From positions 3,616,001 through 3,680,000 of the forward strand of contig CANTUR010000055.1 of NCBI GenBank assembly GCA_947683625.1: a DNA stretch of 64,000 nucleotides, read 5' to 3'. Within the stretch, counting starts at the first letter, position 1; the number at the start of each line of letters is the position of its first letter. The stretch comes from Mallotus nudiflorus (Eukaryota > Streptophyta > Magnoliopsida > Malpighiales > Euphorbiaceae). A model generated the notes under the pieces. That model saw only the letters and a list, made by a program, of their open reading frames with translations. It was not told the DNA's origin and ran no database searches. Positions 1 through 10,242 of this stretch are shown here, one piece after another. The position numbers and the translations under genes were made by a program.

Positions 1-111
1 AGAACAATTAAGGGTGGTAAGAGGAGACATCAATATGTTCCACCCATCACTCTCTTGAAATTATATAAAATAAAATAATTATGAAATGTCTAAAATGCCC
101 ATATGATTACA
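1..111 (-). repeat. Partial 3' LTR of a minus-strand Ty3/gypsy element
   Basis: Read on the minus strand, the gypsy pol stop codon (141-143) is followed by a purine-rich stretch with a GGGGGAG core (about 113-128). The sequence then reads TGTAATCATATGGGC, which fits the first bases of an LTR. The LTR runs off the left edge of the window, so its length, its far end and its target duplication cannot be seen. The boundary is inferred from the polypurine tract position and the TG start. Confidence 0.45.
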
Positions 112-112
112 A

Positions 113-128
113 AATACTCCCCCTTGAC
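113..128 (-). other. Polypurine tract of the gypsy element
   Basis: On the minus strand the short run GTCAAGGGGGAGTATTTT lies between the end of the chromodomain reading frame and the putative LTR start. This is the position and composition of a plus-strand primer site in LTR retrotransposons. Confidence 0.5.
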
Positions 129-140
129 ATTCTCCCCTAC

Positions 141-3100
141 TTAAGCGGTCGACTGGGATTCAATGAATTGCTCAATCTTGTACTTGAAAGCTTTAAGGTC
201 CTCTTCCTTCTCCCAGCTATTTTCTTCTTCACCTTGGTCCTTCCACTTCACTAAGTACTCCTTATATCTACAGCGATTAGAAGCTACCACTTGCTTTGCT
301 AGAATGTCCTCCACAATCTTTATTGTTAGTTCAAAATTAGAAATTGGAGGTCTCTTGATCTAGTTTCTGCTAGTGTCTTCTTCATCTACATGGTACTATC
401 ATAAATTGCTCACATGGAAAACTGGATGGATGTTAAGTCCTTCCGGTAATTCTACTTTATAGGCAGCTGACCCCACTTTGGCAGTAATAGGGAAAAGGCC
501 TTTAAATCTCCTAAGTAGTCTGCGATCTTTGTTACATAGATGAACTTGTTTTGGAAGTAGCTTTATCAACACCTTGTCTCCAACGTAGAACTCCTATGGC
601 TTGCCCTTCATATATGCCCAGTACTTCATTCTCTGTGCTGCTCTCGCCAAATGTGCCTAAGCAATTTCTTCATTCTGCCTCCCCTCCTTAAAGAAGTTGT
701 ATGCCTTTGGGTTTTGCCCTTTGTATGGACCCTTTAATGAATGAGGCAAAGAAGGTTGTTGACTTGTAACAATCTCAAAAGGACTTTAGTTAGTACTAGA
801 GCTCTTTTGTGAGTTAAAACAAAATTGTGCTAATCTAACAAAGATGCCCAGTTCTTTTGGCTAGAGCTGATAAAGTGCCTTAAATATTCCTCCAATAGGC
901 TATTGAATCTCTCTATTTGTCCCTCTGTTTGTGGATGATAGCTGGTAGACATGTCTAAGCGTGAGCCTAGGAGTCGAAAGAGTTCTGCCCAGAAGGTTCC
1001 CAGAAACTGCCCATCTCGATCACTGACGATGCTTTTAGGTACTCCCTAGTATTTTACCATATGTTTAAAGAAGGCTCTGGCTATGTCTTTTAAAGAACTA
1101 AATTTTGGCATTGGGATGAAGGTGCAATACTTAAAGAATCGATCTACCACCACTAAGATGGAGTCATACTCCCCCACTAGTGGTAAACCCGTAGTGAAGT
1201 CCAGTGACATACTCTCCCAAGGCCGATTTGGAACTGGCAAGGGTTCCAACAAACCCGCAGTCTTTTTCCTATCAACCTTGTCCTGTTGGCAGATTAGGTA
1301 GGTTTTTGTGTACATCCTCACATCATCTTCCATTTTGGGCCAATAATAATTCTACATTAAGAGAGCTAGTGTTCGTTGCCATCCAGGATGACCAACCCAC
1401 AATGTATCATGACATTCTTAAAGCAGCGACTTCCTTAGGTTTCCAATCTTTGGTACATACAATTGAAACCTATTTTCCACTAAGAGATCATTTTCCTAAA
1501 TGAACTGTCTAGTTTTCCCTTGCTTTGCCAAGTTGATTAAAGTAATCACTTGTGGGTCTTTTTCTAAGTTCTGCTTGATCTGGTCCTGGTTGGAGATCAC
1601 CACTCGAATCATGTACAGGTAAGCCAACCATTTTACCATCACTGGTTCTGTCTTTTGGCTTAGTGCATCGACTACATTATTGATCTTCCTAGGTTTATAT
1701 TCCAAATGAAAATCAAATTCAGCCAAATGTTCCTACCAACATGCTTGTCTTGGATTCAATTTTGGTTGGGTTAGGAAGTGGCTGACCGCTGTGTTATCAA
1801 TCTTCACAACGAATTTTGAACCCAATAAGTAATGCCTCCATGTTCTCAAGCAATAAAGGACTGCCAGTAGCTCTTTCTCATGAGCCGTGTATCAACGTTC
1901 TGCTTCACTTAGTTTTCTGGCTTTCAAAGGCTATAGGATGGTTATCCTGCATTAACACCCCACCAAGTGCATAATCAAAAGCATCCATTTGTACTTCGAA
2001 GGACTTTAGCATGTTCGGCATAGCCAATACCGAATCTTTAAGTAGTAACTTCTTCACCTCATCAAATGCTTCTTGACAGCTGCTAGTCCATTTCCAACCA
2101 CTAGTCTTCTTTAGCAATTCTGTTAATGAGAGTACTTTCTCTGAATACCCTTTTATGAACTGCCTATAGTAGTTGGCAAGTCCTAAGAAGGAACAGAGTT
2201 ATGTAAGACTAGTAGGTGGTTTCCATTCCTGGATTGCATTAACTTTCCACAGGTCCATACGGATGCAACCCTGTTCCACTATGTGCCCTAAGAATTTTAT
2301 GGTAGTTTGCCCAAAAGCGCATTTCTCTCGCTTTACATATAGCTGGTTCTGCCTTAATTTCTTAAAGACTAGGTGAAGATGCTCTTTATGTTCTATTAAA
2401 GTGGTGTTATAAACCACAATGTCATCTAGATACACCACCATAAATTTATCTAGATAATCATGAAACACCTGGTTCATAAGAGTACACAAAGTAGCAGGAG
2501 CATTAGTTGGCCCAAAAGGCATTCAAGAAATTCAAATGCACCATACCGAGTCACACATGTAGTTTTTGGTTCATCTCCTTCTGCAACATGGACCTAGTGA
2601 GAACCCAATCTCAGATCCAACTTGCTGAAGTAGTTGGCCTGTCCCAATTGATCAAAGAGGTCAGCTACTAGTGGAATAGGATATTTATTCCTCACGGTGA
2701 CTTTATTCAGAGCTCGATAATCAACACACAATCATAGACTCCCATCTTGTTTCTTTTGGAAAAGCACTGGAGCACCAAAGAGGGTCTTAGAAGGACGGAT
2801 AAACCTCGCTGCAAGTAATTCATCTAATTATTTTCTCAGTTCAGCTAGTTTAGGAGGAGCCATTCTATAAGGAGCTCTTACTGGAGGTTTTGTACTTAGG
2901 AGCAATTCTATCTCATGATCAATTCCCCTTCTCGGAGGTAAAGTTTGTAGTAGCTTATCGGGCATCACATCAGCGTAATCAATTAATACTGCCTCCAGTT
3001 GTCCTGGGATCTCCTTATTTAGTTAGTCCTCGGCCCTAAGTGGGATTGCTACATATGTTTTCTCACCCTTCTTTATCCCCTTCTTAAATTGCATGGCCGA

Positions 3101-3937
3101 CAGCATCTTTTTTTCACAAATTGGGCTCACCGTAGTTGGGATTACACATGGGCTCTCCCCCATCATCAGTAAGCAATTTGTTACAGCAATGGGGATAGTT
3201 CTAGTTTCTATTAAGAAATCCATCCCTATAACAACATCAAAGTCGTCCATTGGGGCTATCGTGAATAACACATTTTCGCTCTATGCTCCCAATTTACATG
3301 GTGTTTCTCTAGCTATGCCAGCTATTTCTCTAGCTATGCCAGCTATTTCTCTAGCTTGACAGTTGACGGTTTTCATTTTTCCCTTATCTCTTTCCACTTT
3401 GAGCCCCAACCAAGCAGCCACCGTATCTATTACAAAATTGTCAGTAGCTCCCATATATATGACAGTCCGAAAAAGTTTACCCTGCATAAAAAAGTCCACA
3501 TACATCAGTCCCTTGGGTCCTTTTTCTTTTGGTTGCTCTATCTGTCTTTCCAAGGCATTTAAGCGCCTCAAGGCTCCCATCATAGCTGGCTTATCCTCCT
3601 CTACTTGAGGACTTTCATTCACTTCTTCAGTTGGTATGGTCCTTATGGCATTGAAAGCTCCTCGATGAGGGCATTCTGCCACCCGATGAGGTTCGCTAAA
3701 TAAAAAACACTTAATGTTTAAGGTGCTTCTACCAGTGGTTTTCTCTAGCCCTGGAGGCTTTGTCAGGGTTTGCCTAAAATTTTGAAAGTTAGGGTAATTT
3801 CTTTCTCCCCCTCTCGTATTTTTGAATCTCCTTTCCATCCCACCAAATTTGAATCCACACTTGTGTTTTGCACAAAAATAGCTCAAGCAAGTCACTTTCA
3901 GTTTAGAATTTCTCACGTTATACAAATTCAATTGCAA
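141..3937 (-). pseudogene. Ty3/gypsy chromovirus gag-pol, decayed
   Basis: Domains run from high to low coordinates. A degenerate gag zinc knuckle (CFLFSEPHRVAECPHRG, about 3720-3770) is followed by protease (about 3400-3500) with the DTGA core changed to YMGA, so the catalytic Asp is lost. Its tail is VVIGMDFL (3023-3271). Reverse transcriptase spans about 3000-2200 and keeps MPFGPTNAPATL and YLDDIVVY. RNase H covers about 2120-1496. Integrase has the zinc-binding segment and LDFTTGLP (1333-1046), then SDRDGQF and HPQTEGQIERFN (about 1020-880). A C-terminal chromodomain-like segment (VKWKDQGEEENSWE...ALKAFKYKIEQFI-like) ends at a TAA at 141-143. Many in-frame stops and shifts break it, so it cannot make a polyprotein. 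The knuckle type and chromodomain suggest a Galadriel-like chromovirus, which I infer. The gag N-terminus and the 5' LTR are not recognisable. Confidence 0.85.
3312..3357. repeat. Short tandem repeat inside gypsy protease region
   Basis: About two full copies and a partial third copy of a 21-bp unit (GCCAGCTATTTCTCTAGCTAT-like) lie in tandem. On the minus strand they give the repeated peptide REIAGIA. The repeat lies inside the decayed gypsy protease and probably arose by replication slippage. Confidence 0.7.
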
Positions 3938-3940
3938 AAC

Positions 3941-4516
3941 TCTATTTTAGGCACTTCATTAGCACATGATTTAACAACTTTCATGTTTTATACTTCATTT
4001 AATTTAGCCTTTAAGGCCCTTATATTATCTAGGAAAGATAGGATTGCCAACAGAGGTAAAAAGCAAAACCAACCCTATTCCCAAAGATGAGTTCTCTTTA
4101 CACATACATTATTTAATCAAACTACATTACATGGTTTTAGATAATATATAAAGGAACAAAACTTATGTTTAACAATTTTCCTAATTCAGTCTCCACATTA
4201 AGAGACTGACTTTAAGATAGAAACTATATCAGGGGTAACACTATAATCAATCGCACCATATGAAATGGCACCCTTATATCAGACCTTAAGTTTCATTGAT
4301 TCTAAGGTATTTGTAGAATGAGAATGAAAGAACACTATAAAGATTGGTTATCTTGTAAAATTTGGTAATAAAGATATGAGATCTTAATATGATTATGGTT
4401 TAAAATCTAGGATTGATAATGATTCTATAGAGTGGTGTGCATGTTAGAGATGGAATTTATATTTAATAGAGTTATGTTAGAGATGAAATTTATAAAATTA
4501 ATAGATTATACTAGAT
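3941..4516. other. Unassigned AT-rich stretch left of SIRE-1
   Basis: No gene or domain recognised. The stretch lies between the last recognisable gypsy gag sequence and the SIRE-1 target duplication. It may be decayed gypsy gag or LTR sequence. It was contiguous with 13457 onward before SIRE-1 inserted. Confidence 0.5.
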
Positions 4517-4521
4517 AAATG
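4517..4521. repeat. Target site duplication of SIRE-1, left copy
   Basis: AAATG directly precedes the LTR start TGTTGACC. The same five bases follow the other LTR at 13452-13456. Five bases is the usual duplication for Ty1/copia integrase. Confidence 0.93.
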
Positions 4522-4850
4522 TGTTGACCATTTGCATGATCAAACTCCTAATTTTGGACTTTGACAAACAATTTTTATACTAATAATTTCAATTAAGTGT
4601 GTAGGGAATTATATACCAAACATATACCAAGCATATACACTTTTGGATGTATAGTGACTTTTCGGGCTCATTGAACCTCTGAGATTGAAGAAGGCTTTTG
4701 ACATATTTAGAGCTCTTAAATGAGAAAATGGGCTTCTTAACATTTGAAGCAGACATCTTAAGCTTTATGAATTGGGCTTTTTTGAGAAAATCCAAGTTCA
4801 TTTGGTTATGCAAATTTTGAGTTGAAATTCACGTGTACGTCTACCATCTC

Positions 4851-5429
4851 AGACTGCACATCTCTTAGTATTTTGGACATATCTTGAGTTACAGAAGTCC
4901 AATTGAGGTGATTCAAAATGGTATGAAAATATAAGTCAAATATCTACAACTTTCATGAAGAAAATATAGGCAAATTAGAATCTATTCAGGCGCAGATCAC
5001 GGCTTCAACTTGTATATAGCTGTCTGACAGTATTCTGCATTTCAGATTGCACAATCCTCAGTAATTTGGACATATCCCGAGCTACAGAAGTCAAATTTAG
5101 GTGATTCAAAATTTAATGGAAAGCTAATTCAAATATCTACAGCTTTCATGAAGAAAGTATGAGCAAATTCAAATTTCTTCAGGATCAAATCACGGCTTCA
5201 ATTTGGGTATAGCTGTCTGACTGTAGTCTGCATTACAGATTGCACAATCCTTAGTATTTTGGACATATCTTAAGCTACAGAAGTCCAATTTAGGTGATTC
5301 AAATTTATATGGAAAGATAATTCAAATATCTACAGCTTTTATGAAGAAAGTATGGGCAAATTCAAACGTCCTGAGGATCCAATTACGGTTTCAATCCATG
5401 AATAGCTGTCTGACAGTATCAGTCTCAAT
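4851..5429 (+). repeat. 193-bp tandem triplication in U3 of the 5' LTR
   Basis: The landmark AGA(C/T)TGCACA begins at 4851, 5044 and 5237, an exact spacing of 193 each time. Each unit continues through TTTGGACATATC, a CTACAGAAGTC-like stretch, GTGATTCAAA, ATCTACA(A/G)CTTT and AGCTGTCTGAC. Copies differ by scattered substitutions, so the duplication predates this insertion. It sits upstream of the TATA box, where enhancer repeats would act. Confidence 0.9.
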
Positions 5430-5487
5430 AATTCAAAATATACACGTTGGACACATCATTTGCACCTCCAACAGCTATAATTTTTAG

Positions 5488-5495
5488 TATAAATA
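5488..5495 (+). promoter_or_regulatory. Probable TATA box of SIRE-1 LTR promoter
   Basis: TATAAATA followed by ACCTCTAGAGC lies about 530 bases before the LTR end and downstream of the 193-bp repeats. Transcription, and so the U3/R boundary, would be expected about 30 bases later near 5520. The same box is at 12921-12928 in the other LTR. Confidence 0.65.
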
Positions 5496-6020
5496 CCTCT
5501 AGAGCTGAATGGAAGTGAAGCAACTTGTTTTATCATTTTATTATCTCTTAAGCTTTCATTGAGCTCTCAAATTCTCTTAAATAATTCTTTGTTTGTATAA
5601 CTCTTGTGAGAGTTGGGTGTGTGTTAGAAATAGAATTTCTCTTCATCTTAAATCTTGGGTTAGATTAGAAGGGAAGTGAGATTTATTTCTAAAGGAATTG
5701 GTTTAAGTGTTGTCCATTGAAACACTTGGGTTTTGGTTTTTGAGTGAGCCTTGAAAACTCATGTTGTGAGGTTATAAGAGTGAGCCATAAAACTCTTGTA
5801 TAATCTTAATCCTGTGAATAAGATTGTGGGTGATTGAAAATCCTAACTTGGAGATAAGTTAGGTGGAGACGTAGGATTGTTGTTGAATCCGAACTCCTTA
5901 AATCTTTGTGTTCTTCATTCTTCCTTCTCAATTTCTATTTAATTCTTGCAAAGAATTCTTTTAATTTCTCATTTTTATTTCATAGTCCTATTCACCCCCC
6001 CCTCTAGGACTCTTTTCATT

Positions 6021-6032
6021 TGGTATCAGAGC
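6021..6032 (+). other. Primer binding site (initiator-Met tRNA)
   Basis: TGGTATCAGAGC starts two bases after the LTR. It is the standard complement to the 3' end of plant initiator methionine tRNA used by copia elements, and it fixes the LTR end at 6018. Confidence 0.92.
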
Positions 6033-6069
6033 TTGAATTCTAGGTACTTTATTGCTAGAATACAAGATC

Positions 6070-9000
6070 ATGGGGAGTGAATCACAAAATATCTCTTCTC
6101 TTAGACCATTCTTTGATGGTAGTGACTATCCACATTGGAAATTCAAAATGGAATTATATCTTGATTGTGATTCCATCAAACTTTGGGACATTGTCCTAAG
6201 AGGTTGGGAACCACCTACAACTATCATTGATGGTGTGGTAACTACACTTGCAAGAAGCCAATGGAGTGTTGATCAAAAGGAAGAAAATCACAAAAATAAA
6301 AAGGCTATGATTACTCTAGTCTCCTCCATGACAAGAGAAGAAGGAGGCAAGCTTCAACATTGCATTTCAGCTAAAGAAATGTGGGAGACCTTGGAGAATC
6401 ACTATGAAGGCAACATTCAAGTGAGAAGCAAGAAGGTTCAACTTCATATGTATGAATATGAACTCTTCAAAATGAAGCCTCAAGAATCAATCACGGAGAT
6501 GACAAACCGTCTCAATGCTCTCCTCACAACCCTCAAGAAACTTGGAAAACATTTCTCCAAGGAAGAAGTAAACAACAAGATTCTAAGAATCCTACCTAAG
6601 AAGGATTGGGAATCTCGTGTTACCTCAATTGAGGAAGCTCAAGACCTCTCCACTCTATCAACTGATGTTCTCATTGGTAAGCTTTTGACACATGAGCTCA
6701 CCATCAAGCAAAGAGGTGAAGAACAAGAAGAGAAAGAAGAAAAGAAAAAGAGCATTGCTCTAAAAGCTCTTCAAGAAGATAGTGAAGAGGAAAGCATTAA
6801 AGATTCTAGTGATGAAGATGGTGACATTGCCATGCTCACTAGGAACTTCAAGAAGTTCTTAAGAAAGAAAAATTTCTCAAGAACAAGGGACTTCAACAAG
6901 AAGTTCGAAGGAGATGGGAGGAAGAAAATAAAAGAGGTTACTTGCTATGAATGCAAGAAACCGGGACACATTAGAAATGAATGTCCCAAACTCAAATTCA
7001 AGAGCAAGGGACCAAAAGATAAGAAGAAGGCATTCAAAGCTACTTGGGATGATTCCTCCGAATCCGAAGAGGAAGAGGAACAACAAGAAGTTGCCAATCT
7101 TTGCTTCATGGCCATTGAAAACGAAGATGAGATGTGCTTGAAATCCACAAGAACAAAAAGCAAATGGTATCTCGATAGTGGATGTTCAAGGCATATGACA
7201 GGAGACAAACATCAATTCAACAAACTTGATGCTAAGGATGGAGGACATGTTACTTTCGGAGATAATGCAAAAGGAAAAATTATTGGCATTGGAGAAATAG
7301 GTAATCCGCAATCCTTATCTATACATCATGTGTTGTTTGTTGATGGTCTTAAACATAATCTGCTTAGTATAAGTCAATTATGTGACATGGGAAATAAAGT
7401 AACTTTTTATCCTAAAAATTGCTTTGTTAGTAGTCTTGATGAAAATAAAATTATTTTTAGTGGTGAAAGAGTAGACAATGTTTATGTCATTGATTTGAAT
7501 AAAATTGATAACAAAGACATAAAATGCTTAGTGTCTATCTCCCATGACACATGGACATGGCATAGAAGATTAGGACATGCAAATTTTGAGCTTTTAAATG
7601 ATCTTTGTAAACATGAACTTGTACTTGGTTTACCTAAGCTTGAATTCACTAAAGATAAACCTTGTGATGCTTGTCAAAAGGGAAAACAATCCAAGTCCTC
7701 ATTTAAGCTAAAAAATGTAGTGTCCACCTCTAGGCCACTTGAACTTATACATATGGATTTATTTGGACCAACTAGAGTTGCTAGTCTTGGTGGAATGCAC
7801 TATGCTTATGTATTGGTTGATGACTACTCTAGATACACTTGGGTATGTTTTCTTGCTCATAAGAATGATGCATTTAAAGCTTTTGAAAATTTTTCAAAAC
7901 GAGTTCAAAAAGAAAAAGGATTTTGTATTTCATCCATTAGAAGTGATCATGGAACCGAATTTGAAAATGAATTTTTTAAAAACTATTGTAATGAAAATGG
8001 TATTTCTCATACATTTTCATCTCCTAGAACCCCTCAACAAAATGGGGTAGTTGAAAGGAAAAATAGAACTCTTGTGGAAATGGCTAGAACAATGCTTCAT
8101 GAGTATAATTTGCCTTTATACTTTTGGGCGGAAGCTGTTAACACATCTTGTTATATTTCAAACCGAGTTTTCAAAAGACCAATTTTAAATAAAACGTCTT
8201 ATGAGCTATGGAATAATAGAAAACCCAAAATCTCATATCTAAGAGTATTTGGATGCAAGTGCTTTATATTGAACACCAAGGATAATCTTGGAAAATTTGA
8301 TTCTAAAGCCGATGAAGGAATTTTCCTAGGCTATTCAATCTCTAGCAAGGCATATAGGGTCTTTAATAAGAGAACTCTAGTAGTTGAAGAGTCAATGCAT
8401 GTGGTATTTGATGAATCAAACTCACTTGATCCTAGAAAGGATGTTTGTAGTGTTGATGATCTTGTAGGTGACAATGAGATTATGGAAACACAAGAAGAAA
8501 ATGCTAGTAAGCCTTTGGAACTTGAAGAGCCAAGCAAGAAGGAAAATGAGGAGACATCTCAACCTACCTTAAAGGATGAACTTCCAAAGGATTGGCAATT
8601 CAAGAAAGCTCACCCTCAAGACCTCATTATAGGTGACACTACAAAAGGGGTAACTACTAGATCTCAATTAAAATCTACTGTTAATTTAGCCTTCATTTCT
8701 CAAATTGAACCCAAAAATATTGATGATGCTTTGTGTGATGAATTTTGGGTCCTTGCTATGCAAGAAGAGTTAAATCAATTTGAGAGAAACAAGGTTTGGA
8801 CCTTGGTTCCTAGACCTAAACATCATCCTATTATAGGTACCAAATGGGTGTTTAGAAATAAGATGAATGAACAAGGTGTCATAACTAGGAACAAAGCTAG
8901 ACTAGTAGCTAAAGGTTATAATCAAGAGGAAGGAATTGATTATGATGAAACCTTTGCCCCCGTTGCAAGGTTAGAAGCTATTAGGATGCTACTTGCATTT

Positions 9001-10242
9001 GCATCATACATGAATTTTAAACTTTTTCAAATGGATGTTAAAAGTGCATTTTTAAATGGTTTTATTGAAGAGGAGGTATATGTTGAACAACCTCCAGGTT
9101 TTGAAAATTTTAACTCTCCAAATCATGTTTTTAAATTGTCAAAAGCATTGTATGGATTGAAACAAGCTCCAAGAGCTTGGTATGAAAGATTAAGTAACTT
9201 TTTACTAAAGAAAGGTTTCTCTAAAGGAAAAGTTGACACAACTCTTTTCATAAAGAAATCCAAGCATAATTTATTAATTGTTCAAATTTATGTTGATGAT
9301 ATTATTTTTGGTGCTACTGACCATTGCTTGTGTGAGGAATTTTCTAAGCTAATGCAAGGAGAATTTGAGATGAGTATGATGGGAGAACTCAAGTTCTTTC
9401 TTGGACTTCAAATCAAGCAATATGAAAATGGGATTTTCATTAATCAAACCAAATATACAAGGGACATTCTCAAGAAGTTTGGAATGGATGAAGCTAAATC
9501 AAGCAAAACTCCAATGAGCACAACAACCAAACTAAATAAGGATGAGAATGGTAAACCAATTGATGAAAAGCGATTTAGAGGTATGATTGGATCCCTTCTT
9601 TATTTAACTGCTAGTAGACCCGATATTATGTTTGCTACTTGCTTGTGTGCTAGATTTCAATCAAGTCCTAGAGAGTCTCATTTGAATGCTATTAAAAGAA
9701 TTTTCAAATATCTTTGTGGTACAATGCATTTAGGACTTTGGTATCCTAGGAGTTCTTCCTTTGAACTGATTAGTTATTCTGATGCTGATTTTGCTGGTAG
9801 CTTACTAGATAGAAAAAGCACTTCTGGAACTTGTCAAATTTTAGGAAATTGCTTAGTTTCTTGGTTTAGTAAGAAACAAGTTTCAGTTGCCTTATCCACC
9901 GCTGAAGCAGAATATGTGGCGGCTAGTTGTTGTTGCACCCAAGTTCTATGGCAAAAACAACAACTTTTGGACTATGGCATTGATATTAATCACATTCCAA
10001 TTAAGTGTGATAATACAAGTGCTATAAACCTTAGTAAGAATCCCATTCAACATTCTAGAACTAAGCATATTGATATTAGACATCATTTCTTACGTGATCA
10101 TGTGCAAAATGGTGATATTTTTCTTGATTTTGTTGATACTAATAATCAATTAGCAGACATCTTTACCAAACCTCTTTGTGAGGAAAGATTGAATTTTATT
10201 AAGCATGAACTTGGTATGATTGATGGCTCAAGCTTGTCTTGA
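6070..10242 (+). CDS. SIRE-1 gag-pol polyprotein, intact
   Basis: The open frame reaches back to 6052. The ATG at 6070 (MGSESQN) is the likelier start because SIRE-3 begins MGSEL at the matching place. The product is about 1390 residues. Gag comes first, with zinc knuckle CYECKKPGHIRNEC near residues 292-305, followed by a basic then acidic segment. Protease DSG has its Asp near 369. The integrase zinc segment HRRLGH...CDAC starts near 498. Integrase catalytic residues fall near D563, D626 (RSDHGTEF) and E662 (GVVERKNRT), giving D-D-35-E spacing. RT has QMDVKSAFLNG near 989 and YVDDIIFG near 1076. RNase H has SYSDADFAG near 1238, STAEAEY near 1279 and KCDNTSAI near 1314. All catalytic residues are present with no stop or frameshift. 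The segment between knuckle and protease found in SIRE-2 and SIRE-3 is missing (junction 7131/7132). Confidence 0.96.
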   Translation: MGSESQNISSLRPFFDGSDYPHWKFKMELYLDCDSIKLWDIVLRGWEPPTTIIDGVVTTLARSQWSVDQKEENHKNKKAMITLVSSMTREEGGKLQHCISAKEMWETLENHYEGNIQVRSKKVQLHMYEYELFKMKPQESITEMTNRLNALLTTLKKLGKHFSKEEVNNKILRILPKKDWESRVTSIEEAQDLSTLSTDVLIGKLLTHELTIKQRGEEQEEKEEKKKSIALKALQEDSEEESIKDSSDEDGDIAMLTRNFKKFLRKKNFSRTRDFNKKFEGDGRKKIKEVTCYECKKPGHIRNECPKLKFKSKGPKDKKKAFKATWDDSSESEEEEEQQEVANLCFMAIENEDEMCLKSTRTKSKWYLDSGCSRHMTGDKHQFNKLDAKDGGHVTFGDNAKGKIIGIGEIGNPQSLSIHHVLFVDGLKHNLLSISQLCDMGNKVTFYPKNCFVSSLDENKIIFSGERVDNVYVIDLNKIDNKDIKCLVSISHDTWTWHRRLGHANFELLNDLCKHELVLGLPKLEFTKDKPCDACQKGKQSKSSFKLKNVVSTSRPLELIHMDLFGPTRVASLGGMHYAYVLVDDYSRYTWVCFLAHKNDAFKAFENFSKRVQKEKGFCISSIRSDHGTEFENEFFKNYCNENGISHTFSSPRTPQQNGVVERKNRTLVEMARTMLHEYNLPLYFWAEAVNTSCYISNRVFKRPILNKTSYELWNNRKPKISYLRVFGCKCFILNTKDNLGKFDSKADEGIFLGYSISSKAYRVFNKRTLVVEESMHVVFDESNSLDPRKDVCSVDDLVGDNEIMETQEENASKPLELEEPSKKENEETSQPTLKDELPKDWQFKKAHPQDLIIGDTTKGVTTRSQLKSTVNLAFISQIEPKNIDDALCDEFWVLAMQEELNQFERNKVWTLVPRPKHHPIIGTKWVFRNKMNEQGVITRNKARLVAKGYNQEEGIDYDETFAPVARLEAIRMLLAFASYMNFKLFQMDVKSAFLNGFIEEEVYVEQPPGFENFNSPNHVFKLSKALYGLKQAPRAWYERLSNFLLKKGFSKGKVDTTLFIKKSKHNLLIVQIYVDDIIFGATDHCLCEEFSKLMQGEFEMSMMGELKFFLGLQIKQYENGIFINQTKYTRDILKKFGMDEAKSSKTPMSTTTKLNKDENGKPIDEKRFRGMIGSLLYLTASRPDIMFATCLCARFQSSPRESHLNAIKRIFKYLCGTMHLGLWYPRSSSFELISYSDADFAGSLLDRKSTSGTCQILGNCLVSWFSKKQVSVALSTAEAEYVAASCCCTQVLWQKQQLLDYGIDINHIPIKCDNTSAINLSKNPIQHSRTKHIDIRHHFLRDHVQNGDIFLDFVDTNNQLADIFTKPLCEERLNFIKHELGMIDGSSLS

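Larger units (their letters stand above)
4522..6018 (+). repeat. 5' LTR of SIRE-1
   Basis: 1497 bp with TG...CA ends. The U3 part holds a 193-bp unit repeated three times and a TATA box at 5488-5495. The end is fixed by the primer site two bases downstream. The last ~500 bases resemble the LTR of SIRE-2, and the first ~60 bases resemble SIRE-3. A short reverse frame at 4589-4813 occurs identically in both LTRs and is not a gene. Confidence 0.95.

Noticed and set aside
4589..4813. 74-codon reverse frame, identical at 12022-12246
   Set aside because: It lies inside both LTRs of SIRE-1 and is identical because the LTRs are. No domain, and the U3 is not expected to encode protein.
5991..6004. 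Poly-C stretch near the LTR end as a regulatory signal
   Set aside because: It is part of the conserved R-U5 end of the family and varies in length by slippage (compare 16418-16428). No separate function can be supported.
6945..7208. Antisense frames opposite SIRE-1 gag (also 6877-7086)
   Set aside because: Shadow frames of the intact gag-pol coding sequence on the other strand.
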